DNA of 64,000 nucleotides from Portibacter marinus (GCF_021533195.1 NZ_JAJNKB010000001.1:930001-994000), one strand, 5' to 3'. Shown: positions 52,463-61,470, numbered from the stretch's first letter. The notes: generated by a model from the sequence alone, not told the origin. Numbers and translations: made by a program.

Positions 52463-53302
52463 ATGAATAAGAAATTTCTAGAAAAACTCTTGGAAGCACA
52501 TAGACTGTGCTCGGACTGCCCCACCCCAATGGAAATCGTAGCGTTTTTTAAGGACCTTACAGGCGCCCTTTATATGGACTACGCCAAACAAAGCTTCTAT
52601 TCCACAGAGCAAATTCAGGCTTACCTTAATGACCTGGAAAAAACCTTCGCCGGTTTGCTGGTTAGAAATCCCGATAATGACTTTACAAAAGTCAATGAAA
52701 TGGCAGCCCATTTTTTCCAGGAGTTACCCACCATCTACGACTTATTGGAGAAAGATATTACTGCAATCTTTGAAGGTGACCCAGCCGCCAAATCCAGAAG
52801 AGAAGTGATCCGCTCTTACCCCGGATTCTATGCGACCATGGTTTACCGCATTGCAAATCTTATGCAAAAGCAAAATGTAAAAGACATACCCAGAATTCTT
52901 ACAGAATATGCACATTCTAAAACTGGAATTGACATCAATCCGGGAGCAGAAATAGGCGCCTACTTTTGTATCGACCACGGAACAGGAGTTGTTATTGGAG
53001 AAACTGCAGTCATTGGTGAACATTGCAAAATATACCAGGGTGTCACCCTTGGTGCCCTTAGCGTAGATAAGTCAGATGCCAACAAGAAAAGGCACCCTAC
53101 CCTCGAAGATGGTGTAATCATTTATGCAAATGCCACCATACTTGGTGGAAATACCATCATCGGTGAAAACTCAATCATAGGCGGAAACGTGTGGATTACC
53201 AAATCAGTCCCTGCCAATACCAAACTCTACTACCGAGCAAATCTTCAGGATGGTAAAGGAAGTGCGGTAGATACCTATGTGATCAAAGAAACCAGGTCTT
53301 GA
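52463..53302 (+). CDS. cysE: Serine O-acetyltransferase
   Basis: A 279-residue enzyme that acetylates L-serine with acetyl-CoA, the first step of cysteine synthesis. The N-terminal helical part (about 1-125) includes RREVIRSYPGFYATMVYRIA. The left-handed beta-helix of hexapeptide repeats starts at about 155: the active site IDHGTGVVIGETAVIGEHC contains the catalytic His, and the helix continues VTLGALSVDK, HPTLEDGVIIYANATILGGN and SIIGGNVWITKSVPANTK. The N-terminus is longer than in EpsC types, as in many Bacteroidota. One base separates it from cysM, so the pair is an operon and may form a cysteine synthase complex. Confidence 0.95.
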   Translation: MNKKFLEKLLEAHRLCSDCPTPMEIVAFFKDLTGALYMDYAKQSFYSTEQIQAYLNDLEKTFAGLLVRNPDNDFTKVNEMAAHFFQELPTIYDLLEKDITAIFEGDPAAKSRREVIRSYPGFYATMVYRIANLMQKQNVKDIPRILTEYAHSKTGIDINPGAEIGAYFCIDHGTGVVIGETAVIGEHCKIYQGVTLGALSVDKSDANKKRHPTLEDGVIIYANATILGGNTIIGENSIIGGNVWITKSVPANTKLYYRANLQDGKGSAVDTYVIKETRS

Positions 53303-53303
53303 T

Positions 53304-54182
53304 ATGAAACTACTTGAACTAATTGGAAATACACCACTAGTCCGTATCCAGCATTTAAACCCAAATCCTAATGTCATCGTTTATGGTAAATTAGAAGGCA
53401 ACAACCCGGGAGGAAGTGTAAAAGACCGCGCTGCCTTTGGTATGATCAGCGAAGCGCTCAAGCGGGGAGATATTAAAAAGGGTGATCGCCTTGTAGAGGC
53501 CACAAGCGGAAACACAGGGATTGCACTGGCTATGATTGCAGGCCAAATGGGACTAAACATGACGTTATTAATGCCTGCAAAAGCCACTCAGGAACGTGTT
53601 GATACCATGAGAGCGTACGGAGCGACTGTTATTCTCACAGATGAAGATAAAACCATAGAGTACTCCAGAGAAGTAGCCGATCAAATGGTAGCTGATGAGG
53701 GTTATATCATGCTTAATCAGTTTGCTAATCCTGATAATTATGGAATGCATTACAAAACTACAGGACCTGAAATTTATCGCGATACCGATCATAAAGTGAC
53801 TCATTTTGTAAGTTCAATGGGCACTACAGGAACCATCATGGGTGTTTCTCGTTATTTGAAAGAGCAAAACCCTGATATTCAGATAATTGGTTGCCAACCG
53901 ACTGATGGGTCATCCATTCCGGGAATCAGAAGGTGGAGTCCTGAATTTCTACCCAAAATTTTTGAGCCCGAAAGAGTGGATCGAATTTTCGATGTTTCAG
54001 AGGAGGAAGCTATTGAAATGACTAGAAACTTAGCTACAAAGGAAGGTATATTCGCAGGTATGAGTTCAGGAGGAGCAATGAGTGCTGCACTTAAACTCGC
54101 AAAGGAATTGGAAGAAGGGATTATAGTTAGCATTGTTTGTGATCGTGGAGACCGCTACTTAAGTTCAGGACTATTTCAATAA
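53304..54182 (+). CDS. cysM: Cysteine synthase B (O-acetylserine sulfhydrylase)
   Basis: A 292-residue PLP enzyme of fold type II that replaces the acetyl group of O-acetylserine with sulfide or thiosulfate. The PLP Lys is in NNPGGSVKDRAAFGM (about residue 41), the substrate loop is VEATSGNTGIALAMIAGQ (about 64-81), and the phosphate-binding loop is SSMGTTGTIMGVSRYL (about 172-187). The sequence follows the CysM-type pattern in IGCQPTDGSSIPGIRRW; assignment to CysM rather than CysK is by this and by the short length. It follows cysE by one base. Downstream is a convergent DUF2141 gene. Confidence 0.93.
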   Translation: MKLLELIGNTPLVRIQHLNPNPNVIVYGKLEGNNPGGSVKDRAAFGMISEALKRGDIKKGDRLVEATSGNTGIALAMIAGQMGLNMTLLMPAKATQERVDTMRAYGATVILTDEDKTIEYSREVADQMVADEGYIMLNQFANPDNYGMHYKTTGPEIYRDTDHKVTHFVSSMGTTGTIMGVSRYLKEQNPDIQIIGCQPTDGSSIPGIRRWSPEFLPKIFEPERVDRIFDVSEEEAIEMTRNLATKEGIFAGMSSGGAMSAALKLAKELEEGIIVSIVCDRGDRYLSSGLFQ

Positions 54183-54294
54183 TAAAGCGGGGTAATCCCA
54201 CCTAAAAATTGAAAATCTTACTTAACATTGAGAGCAAGGGAGCGCTTACGATCTGATTCAATGATATAATATCAGATCATTGCAGTAACCTATA

Positions 54295-54726
54295 TTATTT
54301 CATTTTTATCTCTATGCGCTCATCACCATCTACCTGGATTGCACATTCTTCAAAGGTAGGTGCCCTGAACCATATTCCTGGATTTTTAGAAAAAGCATAA
54401 GGCTCTTTGGGCCAACCAAAAAAGTTGACATCCATCTTTCCGTTTCGGTTCAGATCATGGACCAATGCCATGGCATATTGACCTTTTTCATTTACTTTGA
54501 ATTGGCAATTCACCGTACTTCCATCAACAGGTACAATCCTGAAATCCATAATGTCCTTTTCACTTAGAAATTCCTCATTTGAAGAATAAATTGCAATTCT
54601 AATATCTCCTTCCATCTTATTAATTCCCGTAATCGCAACATCTACTTTATATTCTGAAATACTCATTTCAGCAACATTTTCATTAAAAGGTAGAAAGCTA
54701 ACCATCCAAAATATTATACCTATCAT
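54295..54726 (-). CDS. Exported DUF2141 protein
   Basis: A 143-residue protein with a hydrophobic N-terminal signal (IGIIFWMVSFLPFN). The rest is a DUF2141 beta-sandwich: VAITGINKMEGDIRIAIYSS, NEKGQYAMALVHDLNRNGKM with a possible calcium loop (DLNRNGKMD), then FFGWPKEPYAFSKNPG and the last strand FEECAIQVDGDERIEIKMK. Family function is unknown; it is common in Bacteroidota and Proteobacteria as a small periplasmic protein. It lies between the cysteine operon and the PAS kinase gene and is monocistronic. Confidence 0.9.
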   Translation of the reverse strand: MIGIIFWMVSFLPFNENVAEMSISEYKVDVAITGINKMEGDIRIAIYSSNEEFLSEKDIMDFRIVPVDGSTVNCQFKVNEKGQYAMALVHDLNRNGKMDVNFFGWPKEPYAFSKNPGIWFRAPTFEECAIQVDGDERIEIKMK

Positions 54727-54825
54727 AGCATTAGAACAACATAGTAGCTGCTTATGATCACCCTTAAAAGTTAAATTTTATAAAAAAGTCGCAAGCATTG
54801 ACAAGGTAACTCCTAAATTCATGAC

Positions 54826-56049
54826 ATGAAACAGGATCAGGAATTTGTACTCAGACTAAATGCAATTATAGAAACTGCTATAGATGGCATCATCACCATT
54901 GACGCCCAAGGCATCATTGAAACCGTTAACCATGCAGTATCCACGCTGTTTCAATATAGTAAGGAAGAGATGATTGGCAATAACATATCCATGCTTATGC
55001 CTGAACCTGACCGAAGCCAGCATGATCGTTATATTTCAAACTACCTTTCAACCAAGGTGGCTAAGATTATTGGCATAGGTCGCGAGGTACAAGGCAAAAA
55101 GAAGGATGGAACTGTATTCCCGTTTAGACTAGCAGTCAGTGAAGTCATTCTCAATGACCGCATCATATTTACAGGCATTGTTCATGATCTATCTGAAACC
55201 AAAGAGGCCCAGGAAGAATTAAGAAATCTTAACAATCAATTAGAACACAAGATCGCGGAAAGAACGGATGAATTAGAAAAAGCCATTAATCGACTGATCA
55301 AAACCAATCGCAAACTTGAGAAGAGCGAGGAAGCATTGACTGAAGCGCTCCAATCTGAAAAACAGACCAATGAGTTGAAGTCCAGATTCATAACAACAGC
55401 ATCTCATGAATTTAGAACGCCATTGAGCACCATCCTATCATCAGCCAGTCTTATTGGAAGATATACTACTGAAGATCAGCAACCCCAGAGACTACGGCAC
55501 ATCGAAAAAATCAAAAATTCTGTAAATCACCTCACTGGAATATTAAACGATTTTCTAGATCTTTCTAAACTAGAAGAAGGTAAAATAAATCTACAAGTTG
55601 AAGAACTTCCTTTGAATACGATCGTCCGAAGTATTTTTTCAGAACTTGATGGCATGAAGAAAGATGGGCAAAAGCTGGTAATGGAAGCCCCGGATGACAT
55701 CAAAATTATTACAGATAAAAAAACATTGCGAAACACACTGTTCAACTTGCTTTCCAATGCCATAAAATATTCAGAACAGGGATCAATTGTGGTTACAATT
55801 AAGCCTTTACCTGAACAAATCGAAATTTCTATTAAGGACGATGGCATGGGTATTCCTGTAACGGAACAGGATTACTTGTTTGAGCGATTTTTCAGAGCGT
55901 CTAATGTAGAAAACATACAAGGAACCGGTCTGGGCCTAAGCATTGTCAACCGTTATATTCAGCTGTTAAAAGGCAGTATCACCTTTGAGAGTAAAGAGAA
56001 TGTGGGGACCGAATTCTATATCCGACTACCCCACATATTAGAAATATAA
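54826..56049 (+). CDS. Soluble PAS-domain sensor histidine kinase, FixL-like
   Basis: A 407-residue cytoplasmic histidine kinase with no membrane helix. The PAS domain (about 8-125) closely follows the heme PAS of FixL: ISMLMPEPDRSQHDRYISNY, then KIIGIGREVQGKKKDGTVFP. His66 lies at the place of the heme-ligand His200 of Bradyrhizobium FixL and Arg86 at that of Arg220, while the positions of Arg206 and His214 hold Asn72 and Lys80. A coiled coil (about 128-183) joins it to the HisKA domain (TASHEFRTPLS, phospho-acceptor His194) and the ATPase domain (NLLSNAIKYS, DDGMGIPV, GTGLGLSIVN). It lies 0.5 kb before the cbb3 oxidase operon, which suggests oxygen control. No response regulator is present. 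Heme binding is inferred. Confidence 0.9.
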   Translation: MKQDQEFVLRLNAIIETAIDGIITIDAQGIIETVNHAVSTLFQYSKEEMIGNNISMLMPEPDRSQHDRYISNYLSTKVAKIIGIGREVQGKKKDGTVFPFRLAVSEVILNDRIIFTGIVHDLSETKEAQEELRNLNNQLEHKIAERTDELEKAINRLIKTNRKLEKSEEALTEALQSEKQTNELKSRFITTASHEFRTPLSTILSSASLIGRYTTEDQQPQRLRHIEKIKNSVNHLTGILNDFLDLSKLEEGKINLQVEELPLNTIVRSIFSELDGMKKDGQKLVMEAPDDIKIITDKKTLRNTLFNLLSNAIKYSEQGSIVVTIKPLPEQIEISIKDDGMGIPVTEQDYLFERFFRASNVENIQGTGLGLSIVNRYIQLLKGSITFESKENVGTEFYIRLPHILEI

Positions 56050-56066
56050 GTATAAGATTAGAACAT

Positions 56067-56285
56067 TTATGCTGCTGTCTTTTTACTTTCTAATGGGCTT
56101 ATTTTAGCCACGGAAGTTTTCTTAAGATTTTTCTCAAACTTTACTCCCAGAATGGCAGATAGAAATACAGGAACTGCCAGTAAAGCAAGGAATGGAACGC
56201 TTAGTGTGAAGCTTAGTATCACTATAAGCATCATTAATGAGAATCTGTATAGTACATTGTCGAATGTTGTTTCAAAAGCTTTCAT
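56067..56285 (-). CDS. Small membrane protein of unknown function
   Basis: A 72-residue protein with two closely spaced hydrophobic segments (YRFSLMMLIVILSFTLSV and PFLALLAVPVFLSAILGV) and a basic C-terminus (KFEKNLKKTSVAKISPLESK). The ATG at 56285 is chosen because AAAGAA lies at ribosome-binding distance; an in-frame ATG at 56351 adds 22 polar residues. It is convergent with the PAS kinase (17 bp between stops) and divergent from the cbb3 operon. I do not recognise a family. Its position suggests a respiration or membrane role, but this is inference. Confidence 0.7.
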   Translation of the reverse strand: MKAFETTFDNVLYRFSLMMLIVILSFTLSVPFLALLAVPVFLSAILGVKFEKNLKKTSVAKISPLESKKTAA

Positions 56286-56402
56286 AATTCTTTCTTTTCG
56301 GATTTTTAATACTCCAAATTTATAGTCCTGAGGCAAGGCCTTTGATGACATAGATCATTCACTGGATTGACTTTAATCAATGGTGCCTAGTAGAGATGAC
56401 CA

Positions 56403-56410
56403 TAAATTTG
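56403..56410 (+). promoter_or_regulatory. Candidate -7 box (TAAATTTG) of the cbb3 operon
   Basis: TAAATTTG fits TAnnTTTG and ends 9 bases before the ATG at 56420 of the 36-residue ORF that heads the cbb3 operon. No TTG stands at the ideal -33 spacing; the nearest upstream is at 56367-56369. Confidence 0.45.
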
Positions 56411-56419
56411 AAAGAAAAA

Positions 56420-56530
56420 ATGTCCAGACATTCAACATTCAAAGGCATGATGTACGCCACCGCCATTTTCCTACTGATATCCCTGCTTTTTTTGATAGGG
56501 ATTTTAAGTCTGATCATTAATGTTGCTTAA
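56420..56530 (+). CDS. 36-residue single-helix membrane protein heading the cbb3 operon
   Basis: A short ORF of 36 codons (ATG at 56420, TAA at 56528-56530). The first nine residues are polar and basic (MSRHSTFKG), followed by one hydrophobic helix (MMYATAIFLLISLLFLIGIL and a few more). It lies 9 bases after a TAAATTTG box and overlaps the first 11 bases of ccoI in another frame (ccoI ATG at 56520), so translation may be coupled. Its size and shape resemble the very small subunits of heme-copper oxidases such as CcoM or CydX, but I see no sequence match. It could also be a leader peptide. Existence as a gene is moderately supported. Confidence 0.55.
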   Translation: MSRHSTFKGMMYATAIFLLISLLFLIGILSLIINVA

Positions 56531-58913
56531 AGAACAAAAGGTAAATGTGCAGTGTACCCATTGCGGAGATGCAATTGATACATCATATAATAAAAAGCTG
56601 AACTTCTGTTGTCAAGGGTGTGAGCAAATATATCATTTACTCCAGAGTCACCATTTAGCAACCTACTATAACATTGACAAATACCCTGGCATATCCGCAA
56701 AAGGGAAAATTTTGAAATCCTACGAATTTCTTGATGATGAAATTACAGCTGAAAAATTGATATCATTCCGAAGCAAAGAAATCACGAAGATTCGATTTAA
56801 TTTGCCTTCTATCCATTGTTCTTCTTGTCTTTGGCTGCTCGAAAATTTGCCGCGACTACATTCTGGAATCAGACATTGCAAGGTTAACATACTTAGCAAG
56901 AACGTAGCCATCGATTATTCTCATTCTGAAATCTCCTTAAAAGAATTGGTTGAGCTTTTGGCAAAAATTGGGTATGAACCTGAGTTGAATTTTGCGTTTT
57001 TGAATGAAATTAAAGTTCAGAAATTTGATAGATCTTTAATCATAAAAATCGGAGTTGCCGGATTCTGTTTCGGTAATATTATGCTCTTGAGCTTCCCAGA
57101 ATATTTGGGACTTCATGGTGCATTTAAATCTTATTTTCTAGGTTACATCAATATACTTCTATCGCTACCGGTGCTGCTTTATGCAGGCCGAAACTATCTG
57201 GTGGATGCTTATAAAAATTTGGTCAATAGTCATCTTGGAATTCATTTTCCGCTGGCATTGGGAATGCTCGCTTTGTTTCTTAGAAGTGTGTATGAAATTA
57301 CCTTCGGAGTTGGTGAAGGATATCTAGATAGCTTTTCTGGCTTTGTGTTTTTTCTTCTTTTAGGTCAATGGTATCAAAATAGAACTCAAAAACACTTGAA
57401 TTTCGACAGAGACTACAGAAGTTACTTTCCTATTTCAGTAGATGTTCTGGACCATGATGTCTTTAAATCCAAAACCATAGATCAAGTAAGAAAAGGGGAC
57501 ATTATCAGGGTACGAAACATGGAGATTATACCTTGTGATGGTAAGTTGCTTAGTACCAACTGTCAGATCGATTATAGCTTTGTAACTGGAGAATCTGAAG
57601 TTCACCATAAAGAGAAAGGTGCCAAAATTTATGCCGGAGGACGACAAAAAGGAGCTGCCATTAAAATCAAGGTAACAAGATCTGTTGAGCAAGGATATCT
57701 GACTACGCTATGGAATGAGCAAGTTTTTAAGATTGACAAAAGCAGCAGCGCAACACTACTGTTGGATAAAATTAGTAAGTATTTTTCTCTTGTTATTTTA
57801 ACGATTGCCGTGCTGACTTTTATTTATTGGATAAATAAAGATACCTCTATTGCATATACCTCTTTAACCTCCGTATTAATTGTAGCCTGTCCATGTGCAC
57901 TAGCCATCAGTGTCCCTTTCATTCTTGGAAATGCCATGAGAATCTTAGCTAAAAGAAAATTCTATGTCCGATCGATTCATACTATCGAAAAATTTGCTGA
58001 TATCGACACCGTTATTTTTGACAAAACTGGTACGATCACCGAAAACAATGGATTAAAAGTAAGCTATTATGGTCAACCACTTAATTCCCATGATATGGAT
58101 ATGATCGTATCATTAACCAGCCATTCTAATCATCCCTTTAGCAAAGCAATAAGCCAACACTATCAAGGTGAACATTATCAGATAAGCGACTTTCAAGAAA
58201 TCCCCGGACGAGGAATTATAGGGCGATATGGAAATTACAATGTGAGATTAGGATCAGGCCGTTTCATATTCAATAGTCCTAGCAGGGATAGCAGTAAATC
58301 ATTTGTTGAAATTAATGGGCAGATCTATGGTTATTTCAAATTTAATAAAAGGCTGAGGTCTGGGATAAAAGAGCTTATTGGTACTCTCAAGCATTACAAA
58401 TTAGCACTTTTATCAGGTGATGGAAGTTCTGAATTTGAGCGCATGCAGGGCTTGTTCCCCAAAGACGCAGAACTGCGATTTAATCAATCACCAAAAGATA
58501 AGTTAGCGTACATTAAAAATCTACAAAGTCAAGGACATAGTGTGATGATGATCGGTGATGGTCTCAATGACGCCGGTGCTCTTAAGCAAAGTGATATTGG
58601 AGTAGTGGTAGTGGAAGATAACAATAATTTCACGCCCGCATGTGATGTCATGATCTCAGCTGATCATTTGTTTCAATTAAAACGCGTGAATAGGTATTTT
58701 ACGAAACTTCGACACTCACTCTATGGCGCTTTTGTGATTGCATTTCTTTATAATGTTATAGGCTTATCCTTTGCTGTTTCTGGCCAACTTTCACCCATCG
58801 TTGCAGCTATATTAATGCCTTTAAGCAGCATCACCATCATTCTATATTCCATACTGACCAGTAAAATATCTGCCTTCGTATTGAATCATGATGCTTATCA
58901 ACCTAAAGAGTGA
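56520..58913 (+). CDS. ccoI: Copper-exporting P1B-type ATPase for cbb3 oxidase assembly
   Basis: A 797-residue P-type ATPase that delivers copper for the cbb3 oxidase. A Cys-rich N-terminal metal region (QCTHCGDAID, LNFCCQGCEQIYHLL) is typical of CcoI/FixI, followed by a heavy-metal-associated domain with SIHCSSCLWLLENLP. About eight membrane helices flank the ATPase core. Core motifs are VTGESEV, the ion-binding CPCALAISVPF, DKTGTITENN with the phosphorylated Asp, and MIGDGLNDAGALKQSDIGV. The Cys-Pro-Cys motif supports copper as the ion. It overlaps the preceding 36-residue ORF by 11 bases and is followed at 59 bp by ccoS. Confidence 0.95.
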   Translation: MLLKEQKVNVQCTHCGDAIDTSYNKKLNFCCQGCEQIYHLLQSHHLATYYNIDKYPGISAKGKILKSYEFLDDEITAEKLISFRSKEITKIRFNLPSIHCSSCLWLLENLPRLHSGIRHCKVNILSKNVAIDYSHSEISLKELVELLAKIGYEPELNFAFLNEIKVQKFDRSLIIKIGVAGFCFGNIMLLSFPEYLGLHGAFKSYFLGYINILLSLPVLLYAGRNYLVDAYKNLVNSHLGIHFPLALGMLALFLRSVYEITFGVGEGYLDSFSGFVFFLLLGQWYQNRTQKHLNFDRDYRSYFPISVDVLDHDVFKSKTIDQVRKGDIIRVRNMEIIPCDGKLLSTNCQIDYSFVTGESEVHHKEKGAKIYAGGRQKGAAIKIKVTRSVEQGYLTTLWNEQVFKIDKSSSATLLLDKISKYFSLVILTIAVLTFIYWINKDTSIAYTSLTSVLIVACPCALAISVPFILGNAMRILAKRKFYVRSIHTIEKFADIDTVIFDKTGTITENNGLKVSYYGQPLNSHDMDMIVSLTSHSNHPFSKAISQHYQGEHYQISDFQEIPGRGIIGRYGNYNVRLGSGRFIFNSPSRDSSKSFVEINGQIYGYFKFNKRLRSGIKELIGTLKHYKLALLSGDGSSEFERMQGLFPKDAELRFNQSPKDKLAYIKNLQSQGHSVMMIGDGLNDAGALKQSDIGVVVVEDNNNFTPACDVMISADHLFQLKRVNRYFTKLRHSLYGAFVIAFLYNVIGLSFAVSGQLSPIVAAILMPLSSITIILYSILTSKISAFVLNHDAYQPKE

Positions 58914-58972
58914 TGTAAGTCATCAAATCGATACCAAGCCTCCACTATTTTGCAGCTTATTAAACGGAAAAT

Positions 58973-59134
58973 ATGAGAATCATTCTGGTCTTAATCATCA
59001 TTAGTCTATTGCTCGCTATTGGGTTTCTTACCGCTTTTTTTTGGGCAGTTAACGATGGTCAATACGATGATGATTTCACCCCTTCTATTAGAATATTATT
59101 CGATGATGAAAAACATCCTCAAAACAAGTTATAA
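58973..59134 (+). CDS. ccoS: Cbb3 oxidase assembly protein CcoS
   Basis: A 53-residue single-helix membrane protein needed for cofactor insertion into cbb3 oxidase. Residues 1-26 form the helix (LIIISLLLAIGFLTAFFWAV), followed by the CcoS signature NDGQYDDDFTPSIRILFDD, which matches the family pattern W-A-x(3)-GQ(Y/F)-DD-x(3)-P-x-x-R-IL. The start is the ATG at 58973, with GGAAAAT just before it. It lies between ccoI and ccoNO, the usual position. It is too short to appear in typical length-filtered gene calls. Confidence 0.95.
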   Translation: MRIILVLIIISLLLAIGFLTAFFWAVNDGQYDDDFTPSIRILFDDEKHPQNKL

Positions 59135-59145
59135 TCAATTAATAC

Positions 59146-61275
59146 ATGTCTAATCTAGAAACATTTAAGTACGACGACAAGATTGTAAGAAATTTTGCCA
59201 TAGCAACTTCTCTCTGGGGAGTAGTAGGTATGCTCGTTGGCTTACTTGCTGCATTGCAAATGGTATGGCCGGTTTTAAATTTTTCGGCTGAGACCTCTTT
59301 TGGACGAATCAGACCATTGCATACCAATGCCGTGATATTTGCCTTTGTCGGTAATGGCATATTCATGGGCGTTTACTACTCACTTCAGCGTTTACTCAAA
59401 GCCCGTATGTACAGTGATTTCCTTTCCAAATTCAATTTTTGGGGCTGGCAAACCATCATATTATTGGCTGCAGTGTCGCTTCCTTTGGGAATTACAAGTG
59501 CGCATGAGTACGCTGAGCTGGAATGGCCCATTGACATTTTAATTGCGTTGGTCTGGGTGGCCTTTGGAATCAATATGTTCGGCACTATTTTGAAAAGGAG
59601 GGAAAGCCACTTATATGTTGCCATATGGTTTTACATCGCTACCTGGGTGACGGTGACTGTTCTTCATATTTTTAACAATCTGGAACTTCCGGTATCACTG
59701 GTGAAAAGTATTCCAGTTTTTGCGGGTGTCCAGGATGCTCTTATTCAATGGTGGTATGGGCATAATGCAGTAGCCTTTTTTCTCACCACTCCGTATCTGG
59801 GGCTGATGTATTACTTTTTGCCTAAAGCTGCTAATCGCCCGGTCTATTCCTACAAATTATCGATCATCCATTTCTGGGGTTTAATATTTATTTACATCTG
59901 GGCCGGACCTCACCATCTCCTATACACTTCCTTACCAGACTGGGCTCAGTCACTGGGAACTGTCTTCTCCATCATGTTGATAGCACCTTCTTGGGGAGGA
60001 ATGTTAAACGGTTTACTCACGCTTCGTGGTGCATGGGACAGGGTAAGGCAAGACCCCATTTTAAAATTTATGGTGGTGGCTATTTCAGCATATGGTATGG
60101 CGACACTTGAAGGTCCCCTTCTATCTATCAAATCGATCAATGCAATCAGTCACTATACGGATTGGACAGTTGCTCACGTACATGTAGGAACGCTGGGGTG
60201 GAATGGGATGATGACATTTGGAATCCTTTATTGGATCATTCCCAGACTGTATAACACCAAACTACATTCTGTCAAAATGGCCAATGCTCATTTCTGGATA
60301 GCGACTTTGGGTACCATATTCTATGTCATCCCACTTTACTGGGCGGGATGGACACAAAGTTTAATGTGGAAGCAATTCGAACCGGATGGTTTATTGACAT
60401 ACGGTAACTTCCTGGAGACAGTTACTCAGATCATACCCATGTACATGCTGAGAGCCTTGGGTGGCGCCATCTATGTAGCAGGTGTGTTCATGATGGTATA
60501 TAATCTGTGGAAAACTACCCGTAAAGGCAAAGTATCCGACCCAGAGGTTAGTGCTCCTCCTAAAGAAAAAATAGTTTCTGGAAAAGGTGAATATTGGCAT
60601 AAGTGGATAGAAAAAAGACCGGTACAGATGCTCGTTGCCGCAACGGTATTGGTCATGATAGGTGGACTTGTGGAGATTTTTCCTATGATCATCATTGATA
60701 AAAACGTTCCAAAAATTGAGAGTGTGACGCCCTATACACCATTGGAATTGGAAGGCCGAGACATCTATATTGCTGAAGGATGTCTGGGATGCCACTCCCA
60801 AATGATCCGTCCTTTCAGATCTGAAGCAGAGCGATATGGTGATTTTTCTAAATCCGGAGAGTTTATCTATGATCGACCTTTCTTATGGGGCTCGAAAAGG
60901 ACCGGGCCTGATATTCATCGTGTAGGAAACAAGTATCCAGACAGCTGGCACTACAATCACATGTTAGATCCAAATTCGATGTCTCCTGGCTCTATCATGC
61001 CTGCTTACCCCTGGTTATTTAAACGAAAAATCAATACCAAGTATACTGCAAAGAAGATCAGAACGCTTCAAATATTGAATACCCCTTATCCGGAAAATTA
61101 TGCTGACATAGCTGTTAAGGACCTGGAATTGCAGGCGAAACAGATTACGGCCAATTTGGAGTCGCAGGGTATAGAACAAGAGAATCTGGAGGACAAACAG
61201 ATCATTGCTTTGATTGCCTACTTACAAAGACTAGGCACAGATGCGACACCTCAAATTTTTGTTGAAGAAAAATAA
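59146..61275 (+). CDS. ccoNO: Cbb3-type cytochrome c oxidase, fused subunits I and II
   Basis: A 709-residue fusion of the catalytic CcoN and the monoheme CcoO. The CcoN part (about 1-480, twelve helices) holds the heme and CuB ligands: FGRIRPLHTNAVIFAF for a low-spin heme His, QWWYGHNAVAFFL with a CuB His next to the cross-linked Tyr region, GPHHLLYTSLPDW with two CuB His, and DWTVAHVHVGTLGWNG for the two heme His. The CcoO part has a membrane helix (MLVAATVLVMIGGLVEIFP) and one cytochrome c site (EGCLGCHSQMIRPF), with further segments FLWGSKRTGPDIHRVG and SPGSIMPAYPWLF supplying the axial Met. Such fusions are usual in Bacteroidota. It reduces oxygen at low tension and pumps protons. Confidence 0.96.
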   Translation: MSNLETFKYDDKIVRNFAIATSLWGVVGMLVGLLAALQMVWPVLNFSAETSFGRIRPLHTNAVIFAFVGNGIFMGVYYSLQRLLKARMYSDFLSKFNFWGWQTIILLAAVSLPLGITSAHEYAELEWPIDILIALVWVAFGINMFGTILKRRESHLYVAIWFYIATWVTVTVLHIFNNLELPVSLVKSIPVFAGVQDALIQWWYGHNAVAFFLTTPYLGLMYYFLPKAANRPVYSYKLSIIHFWGLIFIYIWAGPHHLLYTSLPDWAQSLGTVFSIMLIAPSWGGMLNGLLTLRGAWDRVRQDPILKFMVVAISAYGMATLEGPLLSIKSINAISHYTDWTVAHVHVGTLGWNGMMTFGILYWIIPRLYNTKLHSVKMANAHFWIATLGTIFYVIPLYWAGWTQSLMWKQFEPDGLLTYGNFLETVTQIIPMYMLRALGGAIYVAGVFMMVYNLWKTTRKGKVSDPEVSAPPKEKIVSGKGEYWHKWIEKRPVQMLVAATVLVMIGGLVEIFPMIIIDKNVPKIESVTPYTPLELEGRDIYIAEGCLGCHSQMIRPFRSEAERYGDFSKSGEFIYDRPFLWGSKRTGPDIHRVGNKYPDSWHYNHMLDPNSMSPGSIMPAYPWLFKRKINTKYTAKKIRTLQILNTPYPENYADIAVKDLELQAKQITANLESQGIEQENLEDKQIIALIAYLQRLGTDATPQIFVEEK

Positions 61276-61281
61276 TGCGAT

Positions 61282-61470
61282 ATGTATAAATATATTCTTG
61301 AGTCTGCCGGAAATATCAATTGGATGGCATTGTTTGCGCTACTTACATTCATGTTTGTTTTCATTGTATCGGCCATTCTGATTTTTACCAAAAACAAGAA
61401 AACCATACAACATATTTCTCATCTGCCTCTGGTCAATGAAGAGGATTTAAATATTGAAAACCGCAAATAG
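61282..61470 (+). CDS. ccoQ: Cbb3 oxidase small subunit CcoQ
   Basis: A 62-residue protein with one membrane helix (about 14-36, MALFALLTFMFVFIVSAILI) and a short cytoplasmic tail (FTKNKKTIQHISHLP). It lies 6 bp after ccoNO and 10 bp before the chosen ccoP start, exactly where CcoQ is found in these operons. The sequence of this subunit is poorly conserved, so the assignment rests on size, single helix and position. In other bacteria CcoQ stabilises the oxidase complex. Confidence 0.85.
   Translation: MYKYILESAGNINWMALFALLTFMFVFIVSAILIFTKNKKTIQHISHLPLVNEEDLNIENRK

Noticed and set aside
54826-56049. Full FixLJ two-component system
   Set aside because: Only the kinase is present; no receiver-domain gene lies in the window, and the flanking genes are a DUF2141 protein and a small membrane protein.
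60391-60801. Minus-strand 136-codon ORF inside ccoNO
   Set aside because: It is antisense to the CcoN/CcoO junction and has no independent support.
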